Of a stretch of DNA of 64,000 nt, positions 60,701-64,000 are shown one piece after another. The stretch comes from Notospermus geniculatus (taxonomy: Eukaryota; Nemertea; Pilidiophora; Heteronemertea; Lineidae): positions 140,191-204,190 of the forward strand of contig NMRB01000801.1 in the NCBI GenBank assembly GCA_002633025.1, written 5' to 3'. The first letter of the stretch is position 1. Each line of letters opens with the position of its first letter. The position numbers were made by a program, and so were the translations under genes. The notes under the pieces are model-generated. The model saw only the letters and a list, made by a program, of their open reading frames with translations, had not been told where the DNA came from and searched no databases.

Positions 60701-63597
60701 TTGCATTGTGACAACAATTATGGGTGATTAAACAAGAGGATAAAATGTTCCAAGATATTCATGAGTGTGGGTCAACATAGAAAAGTGCACAGACAAAAAC
60801 ACTTATATGCTGATGACAAATTCCTTTGTCCACATACATGTTGGTTCCAGACACAACAATGCCAATTGAGACCTCCTGTTGATAATATTATGTAGGCCTC
60901 CATGATCACCAGGACACCAGCTGGTACTGGACTGACTACACTTGTACATGCACATGTAATTCAATATTAAGCGTGGCAAACCTACAATGCTGGAAGGCCT
61001 TTGCGTTGCTTTCAGCACATGTCATTGCATGAGGTCCATAGTTTTGTTGGGTTTAGAGCGTAATCTGTTTGATATACATTTTACATGGTAAGCCTAGAAC
61101 GCTGACTATCGTTTCAAGGCCTGGATTGTCACCCATGTTAATTCAAGGTGCCCAGCTAAAACAAATTACATTTGTAGGCCTGATCATACACATATACATG
61201 TTTAACGTCCTGCTCGATGGGCTCTAAGAAAATTCGTCCCTGGAAAATTTGTCCCCGAGGAGAATTCGTCCCTGGAAAATTTTCCGGGGATGAATTTTCC
61301 TGTAACCTGCTCGATGTGCTGGGCCTAATTGTAGATCATTCATGGAAACAAAGGACAGCTGTTGTTGGTGTACCCCAAGGTACCGAAATCCAGAAACAAA
61401 AGATGTAAAACACAGGCCCTGGATAACGTTACAAATGTATTGTAAGCCCTCAAAATCAAAGGTCATACATGTACATGTACATGTATCTGAGCAACAAAGA
61501 GAACTTGGGATTAGACACAAGGTTCCAACAGTAAACTGCCTGCATACCACTGTTTTTGATACTTTTGCCCACCTCATTAGAAACCAACACCTCACATGCC
61601 TCAGCCCACTGCTTCAGAACTGTGATATAGCCTAAAACAAATCTTTTAAAATCATTTTGACTTCTCGCGTGGAAATAACCCAACCTTGCCTTAATTTCAG
61701 GAAAATAAACCAGGAAAGGAAAGGTTGATCACCTGTTTATCAGTTGTCAATAATTTGTACAATGAGAACATTGATGATGATCTATCGCTCAGGTAGCTAA
61801 TGATACTTCATGTTGTAGAGGCCCACTCGAGATCTCCTCTTTCACAGGTAACCACCAACCTTCAACACTTTGGTGTTAGCTCCGTGTGTACAAGCAACGT
61901 CATACATCATACATGTACATGTACTCATACATCATAGTGCAGTATGTAAACTGTATATTTAGCCAAATAACGAGTACTGGCAGACATCCAGATGGCAAAA
62001 TAATGGGCCTACAATACAAGCTCTTCCAGAATCTGATAATAATATACGTGTATGCAGGCAATCAGCTCAGACCGATAACATACATACATGTACATGTAGC
62101 AATCATCCATGATAATTAGTCGCACAGTTTTTGTTTACACACGTGTTGCCATGGTGATGTATGTACATGCAGCGACAGCAATTATGATGCAACAGCTCAG
62201 TACACCAGTACCCAGCGCAGCCCCTGTTGCCTCATGGATAGATGTGTCAAGTTAGACATGCACGATCAGTCAAGCTACAGCAATTTAAATGTTTGTTGTC
62301 ACATGAAACGTGGTGTGATGTGAATGAGTGAGAAGTTTCTGTAGATGCAGACAAGTCTGAAGGAAATACAATGTAGGCCACTTGGCAGAGTGAAGTATGA
62401 AGAATGCTGTTAAACTGATTCATAAGTTTACTGCATACTTTCATCCAGCCCACTCGAGATCTCCTCTTTCACAGGTAACCACCAACCTTCAACACTTTGG
62501 TGTTAGCTCCGTGTGTACAAGCAACGTCATACATCATACTCATACATCATAGTCCAGTATGTAAACTGTATATTTAGCCAAATAACGAGTACTGGCAGAC
62601 ATCCAGATGGCAAAATAATGGGTCTACAATACAAGCTCTTCCAGAATCTGATAATAATATATGCAGGCAATCAGCTCAGACCGATAACATACATACATGT
62701 ACATGTAGCAATCATCGATGATAATTAGTCGCACAGTTTTTGTTTACACACGTGTTGCCATGGTGATGTACATGATGTACATGCAGTGACAGCAATTATG
62801 ATGCAACAGCTCAGTACACCAGTACCCAGCGCTGCCCCTGTTGCCTCATGGATAGATGTGTCAAGTTAGGCATGCACGATCAGTCAAGCTTGCTACAGCA
62901 ATTTAAATGTTTGTTGTCACATGAAACGTGGTGTGATGTGAATGAGTGAGAAGTTCCTGTAGATGCAGACATGTCTGAAGGAATTACAATGTACCCGGTA
63001 GGCCACTTGGCAGAGTGAAGTATGAAGAATGCTGTTAAACTGATTCATAAGTTTACTGCATACTTTCATCCTTCATCCTACTTCAATTGAGATTTTCATG
63101 ATTCTCACTCAGTCTCAGCCGTCCAGCCATCATTACAAGTATATCACCATGGTTACCACAATATGGAGACCTTTCTCAGCTCATTAGCGAGTATATCTGT
63201 ATGTGTTCTGTAGCCAACATCACGACTTTTCAAATTCAGTTATTCTCCACGGAAAATTCAAATGAGTGGGTGTGGTAAAGGCTGATATTTCTTTGATTTT
63301 GGATGACATACATGTACATGTAGAGCCAAAAAGTAGTGATTCTAAGATGGAAACTTATATCAGAAGCAGTGAAAAGATGGTTAGTGTTGACCTGGAAGTG
63401 GTAAAATTGAGAAAGGAGATGGATATTCCCATTTTCAATGGCAAAACCAACACTCACCTTTCAAAACACCTATCCACATTGTCTGACATCAACAGCAGCA
63501 TACACAGTTGCTCCAATGCTATCAATTGCATGTCCCGCTCATCTCCCTGGCCCATCTGAAGCCATTCTAACAACGTCTCTGGATCGACATCCGCCAT
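17416..63597 (-). CDS. HECTD1: HECTD1 ortholog, E3 ubiquitin-protein ligase (whole locus)
   Basis: HECTD1 is a large HECT-class ligase that takes ubiquitin from an E2 onto its own Cys and passes it to substrates. In vertebrates it acts in cell migration, Wnt signalling and neural tube closure. Thirty-eight coding exons with GT-AG borders give 2,523 residues (vertebrate protein about 2,610). Approximate domains: ARM-like 1-340, ankyrin 355-480, conserved middle 480-1110, SUN/galactose-binding-like 1110-1272, MIB/HERC2 1275-1360, Ser-rich linker 1395-1600, acidic stretch about 1670-1690, HECT about 2060-2523 with Cys2458 in [12 protein letters not shown]. Single exons: 1 and 26-30. Exons 2-25 and 31-38 each occur twice, as described under copies A-D. 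Using B or A plus D or C once gives a full frame; using both does not. Confidence 0.96.
17850..18046. mobile_element. TIR element, TAAGCCAGCAGC family, intronic
   Basis: This is a degenerate member of a family with TIR like TAAGCCAGCAGCACACCTGG / CTAGTGTGCTGCTGGCTTA and interior GATATCGCAA..AAAATCGGCTG. It lies in HECTD1 intron 37. Other members: 22206-22387, 24211-24418, about 28191-28402, 33927-34157 and 46099-46331. Confidence 0.65.
18525..18635. mobile_element. Inverted repeat in HECTD1 intron 35, copy C
   Basis: AAGTGTGATACTTATCTTTTG pairs with CAAAAGATAAGTGTCACACTT around the loop TGTTGAA. Outer arms TTCATAAACATACTTCAGTC and GACTTAAGTAG..TATGAATATGGGCCC extend it, ending in the GGGCCCATATTCAT terminus shared with the GGGCCGTATTC family. 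The copy D counterpart is 24893-25011. Confidence 0.75.
19302..19975 (-). CDS. HECTD1: HECTD1 exon 34, copy C (HECT N-lobe, E2-binding)
   Basis: 674 nt (224 codons plus 2). It starts [20 protein letters not shown], includes [17 protein letters not shown] and [19 protein letters not shown], and ends IHLEDLG. These are HECT N-lobe hallmarks. It is one codon shorter than copy [10 protein letters not shown] here against [10 protein letters not shown] there. Two substitutions also differ (Ser/Pro and Met/Thr in the [11 protein letters not shown] segment). The frame is intact. Confidence 0.93.
20022..20333. mobile_element. TGTGACC TIR element with nested foldback, absent from copy D
   Basis: TGTGACCCGATCTAGCAAAAG and CTTTTGCTGGAGCAGGTCACA bound the element. 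A foldback (about 20152-20267, arms GAGCTTCTGCAAGCGCCCGG and CCGGACGCTTGCAGAAGCTC) interrupts it at GTGATAATA. In copy D the same intron (33) runs from CAGGTGTTA into unrelated short sequence with no element, so this is a presence/absence difference. Confidence 0.85.
20434..21750 (-). CDS. HECTD1: HECTD1 exons 33-31, copy C
   Basis: Exon 33 is 20434-20632 (199 nt; [20 protein letters not shown]), exon 32 is 20981-21188 (208 nt; [39 protein letters not shown]), and exon 31 is 21576-21750 (175 nt; [18 protein letters not shown]). This is the segment leading into the HECT domain, the counterpart of the vertebrate FETRQLYFTCTAFGAS region. Lengths and phases equal copy D. Confidence 0.92.
21751..23433. 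other. HECTD1 intron 30 part, copy C
   Basis: No exon recognised. It contains a TAAGCCAGCAGC-family element at 22206-22387 and a TIR element at about 22710-22858 (CAGGGACCTTATTCACAAAG at the left, CTTCGTGAAAAGGTCCCTG at the right). The rest is unique intron, matched by 27758-29445 in copy D. Confidence 0.7.
23837..25155 (-). CDS. HECTD1: HECTD1 exons 38-35, copy D (HECT C-lobe)
   Basis: Exon 38 is 23837-24119 (stop TAA at 23837-23839), exon 37 is 24441-24591, exon 36 is 24722-24815 and exon 35 is 25077-25155. Cys2458 is encoded at 24037-24035. The active-site Cys is the ubiquitin acceptor in all HECT ligases. Exon 37 encodes LGYTKE, which joins [11 protein letters not shown] of exon 38 in phase 2. 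The 3' flank holds the same foldback element as copy C (23530-23727). Confidence 0.94.
24211..24418. mobile_element. TIR element, TAAGCCAGCAGC family, copy D intron 37
   Basis: Counterpart of 17850-18046, with TAAAGCCTGCAGCACACCTGG at the left and CCTAGTGTCCTGATGGCTTA at the right. Internal small indels separate the two copies. Confidence 0.65.
25561..26237 (-). CDS. HECTD1: HECTD1 exon 34, copy D (HECT N-lobe)
   Basis: 677 nt, the longest coding exon. It is bounded by TTTCAG-type acceptor AG 26238-26239 and donor GTAAGTG after CTGGG. It encodes the E2-binding N-lobe from [20 protein letters not shown] to HLEDLG. A poorly conserved acidic insert around [18 protein letters not shown] corresponds to the variable insert of vertebrate HECTD1. 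The next codon is completed by the first base of exon 35. Confidence 0.95.
26392..27757 (-). CDS. HECTD1: HECTD1 exons 33-31, copy D
   Basis: Exon 33 is 26392-26590, exon 32 is 26997-27204 and exon 31 is 27583-27757. Same lengths as copy C (199, 208 and 175 nt). Exon 31 joins exon 30 in phase 0 and begins [13 protein letters not shown]. This is the in-order copy of these exons. Confidence 0.94.
27758..30015. other. HECTD1 intron 30
   Basis: No exon recognised. It holds a degenerate TAAGCCAGCAGC-family element (about 28191-28402) and a GGGACCTTATTC TIR element (about 28725-28872). Beyond the end of block D it holds a GAGGTGTCC-type element (about 29575-29795, ends TACAGTGGAAC and GTCCACTGTA). 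Confidence 0.7.
30016..30198 (-). CDS. HECTD1: HECTD1 exon 30
   Basis: 183 nt, 61 codons, phase 0 at both ends. It encodes [20 protein letters not shown] and then [18 protein letters not shown], matching the vertebrate segment with WKLTGTNKSIRKNRNC. The acceptor is CTTGCAG at 30199-30205; the donor is GTTAGC. Single copy in the window. Confidence 0.94.
30907..30967 (-). CDS. HECTD1: HECTD1 exon 29 (61-nt mini-exon)
   Basis: The acceptor is ACATTTCAG and the donor GTAAGTC. One base completes Thr, then 20 codons encode [20 protein letters not shown]. Vertebrates have IMYREMKDSDKEKENGK here. It is needed to bridge exon 28 (phase 2 end) and exon 30 (phase 0 start). Confidence 0.9.
31060..31340. 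repeat. Minisatellite, unit about 51 bp, at the exon 28 donor
   Basis: There are five and a half copies of a unit like GCCTAGTACTGAACTYTCCC + AAGCCCCTATACTCGAGTGA + TGAACCTAGG. The last, most diverged unit (31313-31340) is the beginning of intron 28 itself, so the array runs up to the 5' splice site of exon 28. Confidence 0.85.
31345..31475 (-). CDS. HECTD1: HECTD1 exon 28
   Basis: 131 nt (43 codons plus 2). It encodes [20 protein letters not shown], then KLMIQG and [11 protein letters not shown], matching the vertebrate [22 protein letters not shown]. The acceptor is GTTTCAG; the donor is GTGAGTAG. Confidence 0.92.
31581..31782. mobile_element. MITE, AATGGGAGACT TIR family, intron 27
   Basis: About 200 bp. 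The left end AATGGGAGACTTACTGCC and TTAGAGGCCACCACCAG are answered by CTGGTGGCAGTCTCTAACGG and CAGAGAAGACTG at the right. Interior GACGTCATCCATAATGACG-like sequence is shared with the elements flanking exon 12 (40017, 40534, 52012, 52530). Confidence 0.8.
31946..32191 (-). CDS. HECTD1: HECTD1 exon 27
   Basis: 246 nt, 82 codons, phase 0 to 0. It encodes [20 protein letters not shown] and then [20 protein letters not shown], nearly identical to the vertebrate [29 protein letters not shown]. It ends in [14 protein letters not shown]. The acceptor is GTTACAG; the donor is GTAAGAG. The plus-strand open frames across it are shadows. Confidence 0.95.
32262..32335. repeat. Short palindrome in intron 26
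   Basis: GACATTTTGTGCAACACGAG and GCGCA pair with TGCG and CTCGGGTTGCACAAAACGTC around a TCATCT loop. Single copy; no family relatives noticed. Confidence 0.7.
33475..33770 (-). CDS. HECTD1: HECTD1 exon 26 (Ser-rich to acidic segment)
   Basis: 296 nt, completing an Asn codon with exon 25. It encodes [40 protein letters not shown] and a run of Asp/Glu/Asn ending EYDDGL. Vertebrate HECTD1 has [40 protein letters not shown] in the same place. The donor is GTATGC after CTG, a slightly weak site. Reading through it gives a stop after about 30 codons. Single copy in the window. Confidence 0.93.
33927..34157. mobile_element. TIR element, TAAGCCAGC family, intron 25
   Basis: The left TIR TAAAGCCAGCGGCACACTGG and GATATCGCAAGTGATC pair with the right GATCGCTTCCAATATCACCAGG and GCTGCTGGCTTA. 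The left end of duplicate block A falls inside this element, at ACACTGGGTG. Confidence 0.8.
34213..34976 (-). CDS. HECTD1: HECTD1 exons 25-24, copy A (Ser-rich linker)
   Basis: Exon 25 is 34213-34690 (478 nt) and exon 24 is 34848-34976 (129 nt). They encode a low-complexity Ser/Thr/Asn-rich linker: [20 protein letters not shown], then [16 protein letters not shown], and the conserved motif [20 protein letters not shown] (vertebrates: SASVPNLSSRETSSLESF). Likely unstructured, between the MIB/HERC2 domain and the HECT part. Exon 25 ends in phase 1 and joins exon 26. Confidence 0.92.
35061..35585 (-). CDS. HECTD1: HECTD1 exons 23-22, copy A (MIB/HERC2 domain)
   Basis: Exon 23 is 35061-35248 (188 nt; [28 protein letters not shown]). 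Exon 22 is 35409-35585 (177 nt; [40 protein letters not shown]). The G-A-R-V-x-R-G-x-D-W-x-W-x-x-Q-D-G and W-x-x-V-x-W-D-x-G-x-x-N-x-Y-R-M-G patterns define a MIB/HERC2 module, a presumed protein-interaction domain. Confidence 0.94.
35746..35898. mobile_element. TIR element in intron 21, copy A only
   Basis: GGGCTCGGTTGTTCAAAACAG at the left pairs with the right end CTGGGTTGCTCAAAACACC read on the opposite strand. About 153 bp. Copy B runs from ACCCCTCGG straight to AGCAATACTGAAG with no element. Confidence 0.8.
35955..36947 (-). CDS. HECTD1: HECTD1 exons 21-19, copy A (SUN/galactose-binding-like domain)
   Basis: Exon 21 is 35955-36118, exon 20 is 36235-36417 and exon 19 is 36804-36947. They encode [80 protein letters not shown] and [16 protein letters not shown]. 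This is the beta-sandwich module annotated as Sad1/UNC-like in vertebrate HECTD1. The segment [12 protein letters not shown] has one residue more than the vertebrate RGYGRSALRNW. Confidence 0.95.
37266..38608 (-). CDS. HECTD1: HECTD1 exons 18-15, copy A
   Basis: Exon 18 is 37266-37408 ([28 protein letters not shown]), exon 17 is 37799-37933 ([37 protein letters not shown]), exon 16 is 38163-38274 ([20 protein letters not shown]), and exon 15 is 38520-38608 (89 nt; [18 protein letters not shown]). All match the vertebrate middle region in order, and phases 2,1,0,0 chain correctly. Exon 15 is the least conserved. Confidence 0.93.
37440..37632. mobile_element. GAGGTGTCC repeat element in intron 17, copy A
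   Basis: The element is bounded by ACAGTGAAACGTCTTTG and GAGGTTCTACTGTAG. It has internal ATTGAGAGGTGTCCTC and GAGAGGTGTCCTCCTGGC. In copy B (49795-49870) the first half is missing, so the two copies differ by an internal deletion. Confidence 0.6.
38319..38383. repeat. 27-bp-arm palindrome in intron 15, copy A only
   Basis: CTGCAGTATCCCGGTTCCCA + TGCAAAC at 38319-38345 is followed, after an 11-bp loop, by its exact complement at 38357-38383. A further partial repeat ACCGGGATACTTG ends at about 38401. Copy B has only the left arm (50567-50593). Confidence 0.9.
38810..39095 (-). repeat. 36-bp minisatellite derived from exon 14 end and its splice donor
   Basis: About eight units of 36 bp lie at the start of intron 14 and overlap the last bases of exon 14. 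On the minus strand each unit reads TTACTCAACTGTTTGAACAA followed by C or T and GTAAGTGTCC or ATAATTGTCC. Two unit types alternate in the inner part, giving a 72-bp higher-order period. The array keeps an open frame in phase with exon 14 ([12 protein letters not shown] and [12 protein letters not shown]). Copy B has only two units (51040-51110). Confidence 0.93.
39069..39212 (-). CDS. HECTD1: HECTD1 exon 14, copy A
   Basis: 144 nt, 48 codons, phase 0 to 0. It encodes [40 protein letters not shown] and ALLNCLNN, matching vertebrate [38 protein letters not shown]. The donor GTAAGT at 39068-39063 was chosen because it gives the conserved end NN. Two more identical GTAAGT sites lie 72 and 144 bases further on in the same frame (38996 and 38924). 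Confidence 0.92.
39416..40490 (-). CDS. HECTD1: HECTD1 exons 13-12, copy A
   Basis: Exon 13 is 39416-39897 (482 nt; [60 protein letters not shown]). Exon 12 is 40265-40490 (226 nt; [53 protein letters not shown]). These two are among the most conserved parts of the protein outside HECT. Exon 12 is not a multiple of three, so skipping it would break the frame. Confidence 0.95.
40017..40215. mobile_element. MITE, AATGGGAGACT family, downstream of exon 12 (copy A)
   Basis: AATGGGAGACTCTACTGCCG at the left and TGGCAGTGAAGTCTCCCGTT at the right. The interior TCATTATGGATGACG..GTGTGCAG..CTCTGTGAC is the reverse complement of the interior of the element at 40534. It ends 50 bp from exon 12. Confidence 0.85.
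40534..40736. mobile_element. MITE, AATGGGAGACT family, upstream of exon 12 (copy A)
   Basis: AATGGGAGACTTTCCTGCCG at the left and GGCAGTAAAGTCTCCCATT at the right. The interior GTCACAGAGAAGAAATGCAC and ACGTCATCCATAATGAC is in the opposite orientation to the element at 40017. It begins 44 bp from exon 12. Confidence 0.85.
41286..42412 (-). CDS. HECTD1: HECTD1 exons 11-9, copy A
   Basis: Exon 11 is 41286-41450 (165 nt; [40 protein letters not shown]), exon 10 is 41878-42007 (130 nt; [20 protein letters not shown]), and exon 9 is 42148-42412 (265 nt; [31 protein letters not shown]). Exon 9 contains a charged linker ([20 protein letters not shown]). The [23 protein letters not shown] part resembles the vertebrate helical repeat region. 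Confidence 0.94.
41607..41849. mobile_element. Long-TIR MITE in intron 10, copy A only
   Basis: GACAAATCCCAAATT at the left and AATTTGGGATTTGTC at the right, with inner arms GCGCACTTCCGCCGAAATAG and CTATTTCGGCGGAAGTGCGC. About 243 bp. Copy B reads CAACAATAGCAGACAAATGG across the empty site, with a short ATA/TA repeat at the ends of the insertion in A. Confidence 0.9.
42631..42739. mobile_element. 109-bp palindromic element in intron 8, copy A only
   Basis: CAGGCCTTTCC at the left and GGAAAGGCCTG at the right. The core TCGCAGACAATAGAATTTCT + ATTGTTTGCGAGGCGCATGC matches the palindrome at 322-434. It is flanked by the direct repeat ACCCTC (42625-42630 and 42740-42745). Copy B has no element at this place (near 54370-54385). 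Confidence 0.93.
42861..44421 (-). CDS. HECTD1: HECTD1 exons 8-5, copy A (ankyrin repeats)
   Basis: Exon 8 is 42861-42984 ([31 protein letters not shown]), exon 7 is 43333-43431 ([33 protein letters not shown]), exon 6 is 43572-43648 ([20 protein letters not shown]), and exon 5 is 44210-44421 ([40 protein letters not shown]). Ankyrin signatures (G-x-[34 protein letters not shown]) span about residues 355-478. The small exons 6-8 each carry roughly one repeat. Confidence 0.95.
43788..44098. mobile_element. 311-bp TIR element in intron 5, copy A only
   Basis: ACTATAGTCTGCTTAAATCA at the left and the complement of ACTGTAGTACATTTAAATCA at the right, followed by a shared TCTGGAGCTC. The interior is non-coding. 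Copy B lacks it and instead reads GGCACTACTAGTGTATTC. Confidence 0.85.
44548..45689 (-). CDS. HECTD1: HECTD1 exons 4-2, copy A (ARM-like N-terminal region)
   Basis: Exon 4 is 44548-44867 (320 nt; [34 protein letters not shown]), exon 3 is 45024-45251 (228 nt; [40 protein letters not shown]), and exon 2 is 45455-45689 (235 nt; [40 protein letters not shown]). The helical repeats match the vertebrate N-terminus nearly residue by residue. Exon 2 must follow exon 1 (phase 2). In this tandem layout it instead follows copy B exon 25 (phase 1). Confidence 0.95.
45826..45990 (+). mobile_element. tRNA-derived SINE-like repeat, intron 1 (block A)
   Basis: CGGACTAGGGGCCAGGAGGT followed by CCCTGATTTGAATCCTGCTG resembles the variable arm and T-arm of a Leu/Ser-type tRNA with a degenerate B box (GATTTGAATCC). 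A shared tail GGGCTTTGGGCAAGTGTCTT follows. The block B counterpart is at about 57096-57260 and lacks the first 30 bases. Confidence 0.45.
46414..47176 (-). CDS. HECTD1: HECTD1 exons 25-24, copy B
   Basis: Exon 25 is 46414-46891 and exon 24 is 47048-47176, with lengths 478 and 129 nt as in copy A. The linker sequence is the same apart from synonymous changes. Its donor (ACAA/GTAAGT) has no exon 26 behind it: the next HECTD1 exon downstream on this strand is exon 2 of copy A, in the wrong phase. Confidence 0.92.
47260..47788 (-). CDS. HECTD1: HECTD1 exons 23-22, copy B (MIB/HERC2 domain)
   Basis: Exon 23 is 47260-47447 and exon 22 is 47612-47788 (188 and 177 nt). Domain residues are identical to copy A. 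The intron between them keeps the same short direct-repeat-free structure. Confidence 0.94.
48013..49310 (-). CDS. HECTD1: HECTD1 exons 21-19, copy B (SUN/galactose-binding-like domain)
   Basis: Exon 21 is 48013-48176, exon 20 is 48599-48781 and exon 19 is 49167-49310. Intron 20 is about 300 bp longer than in copy A because of the SINE-like insertion at 48218. Confidence 0.95.
48218..48560 (-). mobile_element. SINE-like insertion in intron 20, copy B only
   Basis: On the minus strand, AGAGTGGTGCAGTGGAAACA (A-box-like, near 48357-48338) is followed by AGATCCCAAGTTCAATTCCC (B-box-like, near 48326-48307). This suggests a tRNA-derived head. Copy A intron 20 goes from AATCTGTATTGT to the exon 20 donor in about 90 bases without it. 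The exact ends and target duplication are not resolved. Confidence 0.55.
49607..50793 (-). CDS. HECTD1: HECTD1 exons 18-15, copy B
   Basis: Exon 18 is 49607-49749, exon 17 is 50047-50181, exon 16 is 50411-50522 and exon 15 is 50705-50793. Lengths 143, 135, 112 and 89 nt equal copy A, and the frames are intact. Confidence 0.93.
51095..51238 (-). CDS. HECTD1: HECTD1 exon 14, copy B
   Basis: 144 nt, as in copy A, ending in LLNCLNN with donor GTAAGT at 51094-51089. Only one further repeat unit lies beyond it, with a GTAAAT at 51058-51053 exactly 36 bases away. Confidence 0.92.
51412..52485 (-). CDS. HECTD1: HECTD1 exons 13-12, copy B
   Basis: Exon 13 is 51412-51893 and exon 12 is 52260-52485. 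The MITE pair flanks exon 12 here too (about 52012-52210 and 52530-52732), so the pair predates the split of the two copies. Confidence 0.95.
53279..54160 (-). CDS. HECTD1: HECTD1 exons 11-9, copy B
   Basis: Exon 11 is 53279-53443, exon 10 is 53626-53755 and exon 9 is 53896-54160. Intron 10 is short because the 243-bp MITE of copy A is absent. Exon phases 0,0,2 match copy A. Confidence 0.94.
54477..55705 (-). CDS. HECTD1: HECTD1 exons 8-5, copy B (ankyrin repeats)
   Basis: Exon 8 is 54477-54600, exon 7 is 54935-55033, exon 6 is 55165-55241 and exon 5 is 55494-55705. Intron 5 lacks the 311-bp element and intron 8 lacks the palindrome seen in copy A. Confidence 0.95.
55832..56979 (-). CDS. HECTD1: HECTD1 exons 4-2, copy B (ARM-like region)
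   Basis: Exon 4 is 55832-56151, exon 3 is 56313-56540 and exon 2 is 56745-56979. Exon 2 begins with the base that completes the Ser codon left open by exon 1 (AG/T), then [17 protein letters not shown]. This is the copy in normal order behind exon 1. Confidence 0.96.
57367..58401. other. HECTD1 intron 1, single-copy part
   Basis: No exon, RNA gene or clear transposon is seen up to the N at 58402. It contains ordinary AT-rich intron sequence. Confidence 0.6.
58402..58402. other. Assembly gap (single N)
   Basis: One N inside intron 1, followed by a CCGCCCGGTAAAA-type sequence. It marks the left edge of a piece (58403-60296) that is itself bounded by N on both sides. Confidence 0.95.
58697..58912 (+). 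repeat. GA-rich purine tract, about 215 bp
   Basis: Almost uninterrupted A/G on the plus strand (AGAGAGAGAGAGAAGGGGAG and variants), with scattered C or T. Open frames through it (Arg/Glu/Lys-rich on plus, Ser/Leu/Pro-rich on minus) are low-complexity artefacts. The copy F counterpart is 60341-60556. Confidence 0.92.
59591..59665. repeat. AAATTCGTCCCTGG short repeats with one inverted copy
   Basis: Three direct copies of a 15-16 bp motif (GAAAATTCGTCCCTGG, GAAAATTTGTCCCCG, GAGAATTCGTCCCTGG) are followed by an inverted one (CCCGGGGATGAATTTTCC). Counterpart in copy F at 61229-61303. Confidence 0.75.
59825..60296. other. Intron 1 segment unique to the N-bounded piece
   Basis: AT-rich, no feature recognised. 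It ends at the N at 60297 and has no counterpart after copy F, so its true position relative to 61465 onward is uncertain. Confidence 0.5.
60298..61464. repeat. Duplicated intron 1 block, copy F
   Basis: Counterpart of copy E, including the GA-rich tract (60341-60556). It differs by short indels such as a missing TACATG near 60950. It continues without a break into exon 1-proximal intron sequence. Confidence 0.9.
61821..62447. repeat. Direct tandem duplication in intron 1, unit 1 (627 bp)
   Basis: From GCCCACTCGAGATCTCCTCT to TACTTTCATCCA. The next unit begins immediately at 62448 with the same sequence. It contains several TACATGTACATG motifs whose copy number differs between the units. Confidence 0.93.
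62448..63071. repeat. Direct tandem duplication in intron 1, unit 2 (624 bp)
   Basis: Second unit, about 96-97% similar by eye. Differences concentrate in TACATG runs and in an inserted CCCGGTA near 62994. No N separates the units. Confidence 0.93.
63458..63597 (-). CDS. HECTD1: HECTD1 exon 1 (start codon)
   Basis: The ATG at 63597-63595 opens [40 protein letters not shown] and VDRCFE. This is the same N-terminus as vertebrate HECTD1, which fixes the start. The context GGGTTGATCATGGCG is acceptable for initiation. The exon ends AG/GTGAGTG in phase 2. Single copy. Confidence 0.97.
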
Positions 63598-64000
63598 GAT
63601 CAACCCTACTCCTTCCTTTGGCTCTTACAAAGACCTAACTCGAGCTAGGTCACACTTATTCCAATAGTGTCCTTACAAAAACATTTTATCATAGATCCAG
63701 CATCATCAGTCTGCTGTCACCAAGACTTGAAGTTGTACAATGCAGAATCTCCCTAGAAAGAAAAGAAGTATTCCTGTAGTAGGGGTATGGTACATGTACC
63801 GGTATTGACAGAGTTCTACATGTACATGTACACAGGATGTTGTAATGCCAAAATTGGGGCCTATTTCCAACCTTGAGAAGTACCATGTACTGTATGAGTG
63901 GTAGACGTAGTTTCATACAACTTCCTGGTTACCTTCACGGGGTACTGCCCAAACCACAAGACAGTAAAATTTGGTCTGGTGTCGTGAACTCATGATGAAA
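63598..64000 (-). promoter_or_regulatory. HECTD1 5' UTR and possible promoter region
   Basis: No TATA box or clear initiator was identified. A short inverted motif ACCTAGCTCGAGTTAGGT lies at about 63632-63649 on the minus strand. TACATGTACATGTA runs occur at 63817-63832. The transcription start cannot be placed from sequence. Confidence 0.3.

Overview
The window is animal nuclear DNA: the genes are split by GT-AG introns, the intergenic space is full of short inverted-repeat elements, and there are assembly gaps (N) at 4504-4506, 9617, 58402 and 60297. The proteins are clearly metazoan. Short introns, abundant TACATGTA-type repeats, many TIR/MITE families and strong divergence between duplicated segments suggest a highly heterozygous marine invertebrate (deuterostome or spiralian). 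The species cannot be fixed from sequence alone.

The dominant locus is a minus-strand ortholog of the HECT-type E3 ubiquitin ligase HECTD1, running from an initiator ATG at 63597 to a stop at 23837 (second copy of the stop at 17416). I placed 38 coding exons by homology, splice sites and reading phase. One non-redundant set sums to 7,572 nt (2,523 residues plus stop), with every phase compatible. Domain order is: N-terminal ARM-like helices, ankyrin repeats, a conserved middle region, a SUN/galactose-binding-like domain, a MIB/HERC2 domain, a Ser-rich then acidic linker, and a C-terminal HECT domain with the catalytic Cys.

Two parts of the gene occur twice in direct tandem. Exons 2-25 occupy 46099-57366 (copy B) and 33940-46097 (copy A). 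Exons 31-38 occupy 23434-29445 (copy D) and 17003-23433 (copy C). Exons 1 and 26-30 are single. All duplicated exons are intact, while introns differ by transposon insertions, minisatellite length and small indels. Splicing B exon 25 to A exon 2 would be out of phase and reach a stop within 16 codons. The simplest reading is that two diverged alleles were laid end to end by the assembler. Smaller duplications that abut N gaps (8773-10460, 58654-61464) fit the same view. Real intragenic duplication is not excluded.

Left of HECTD1 are two plus-strand gene pieces: the last exon of an LC3C-type Atg8 protein (6086-6245) that ends exactly at the lipidation glycine, and the last two exons of an unrecognised gene (10362-10465 and about 10918-11067, poly(A) signal at 11146). 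The rest of 1-17000 is intronic or intergenic DNA rich in palindromes, TA-flanked MITEs and minisatellites.

The most interesting non-gene signals are: a 36-bp minisatellite that has copied the end of HECTD1 exon 14 together with its 5' splice site, giving evenly spaced in-frame donors and differing in length between copies; an inverted pair of MITEs tightly flanking exon 12; near-perfect palindromes of one family with an occupied and an empty site; and several further insertion/absence differences between copies.
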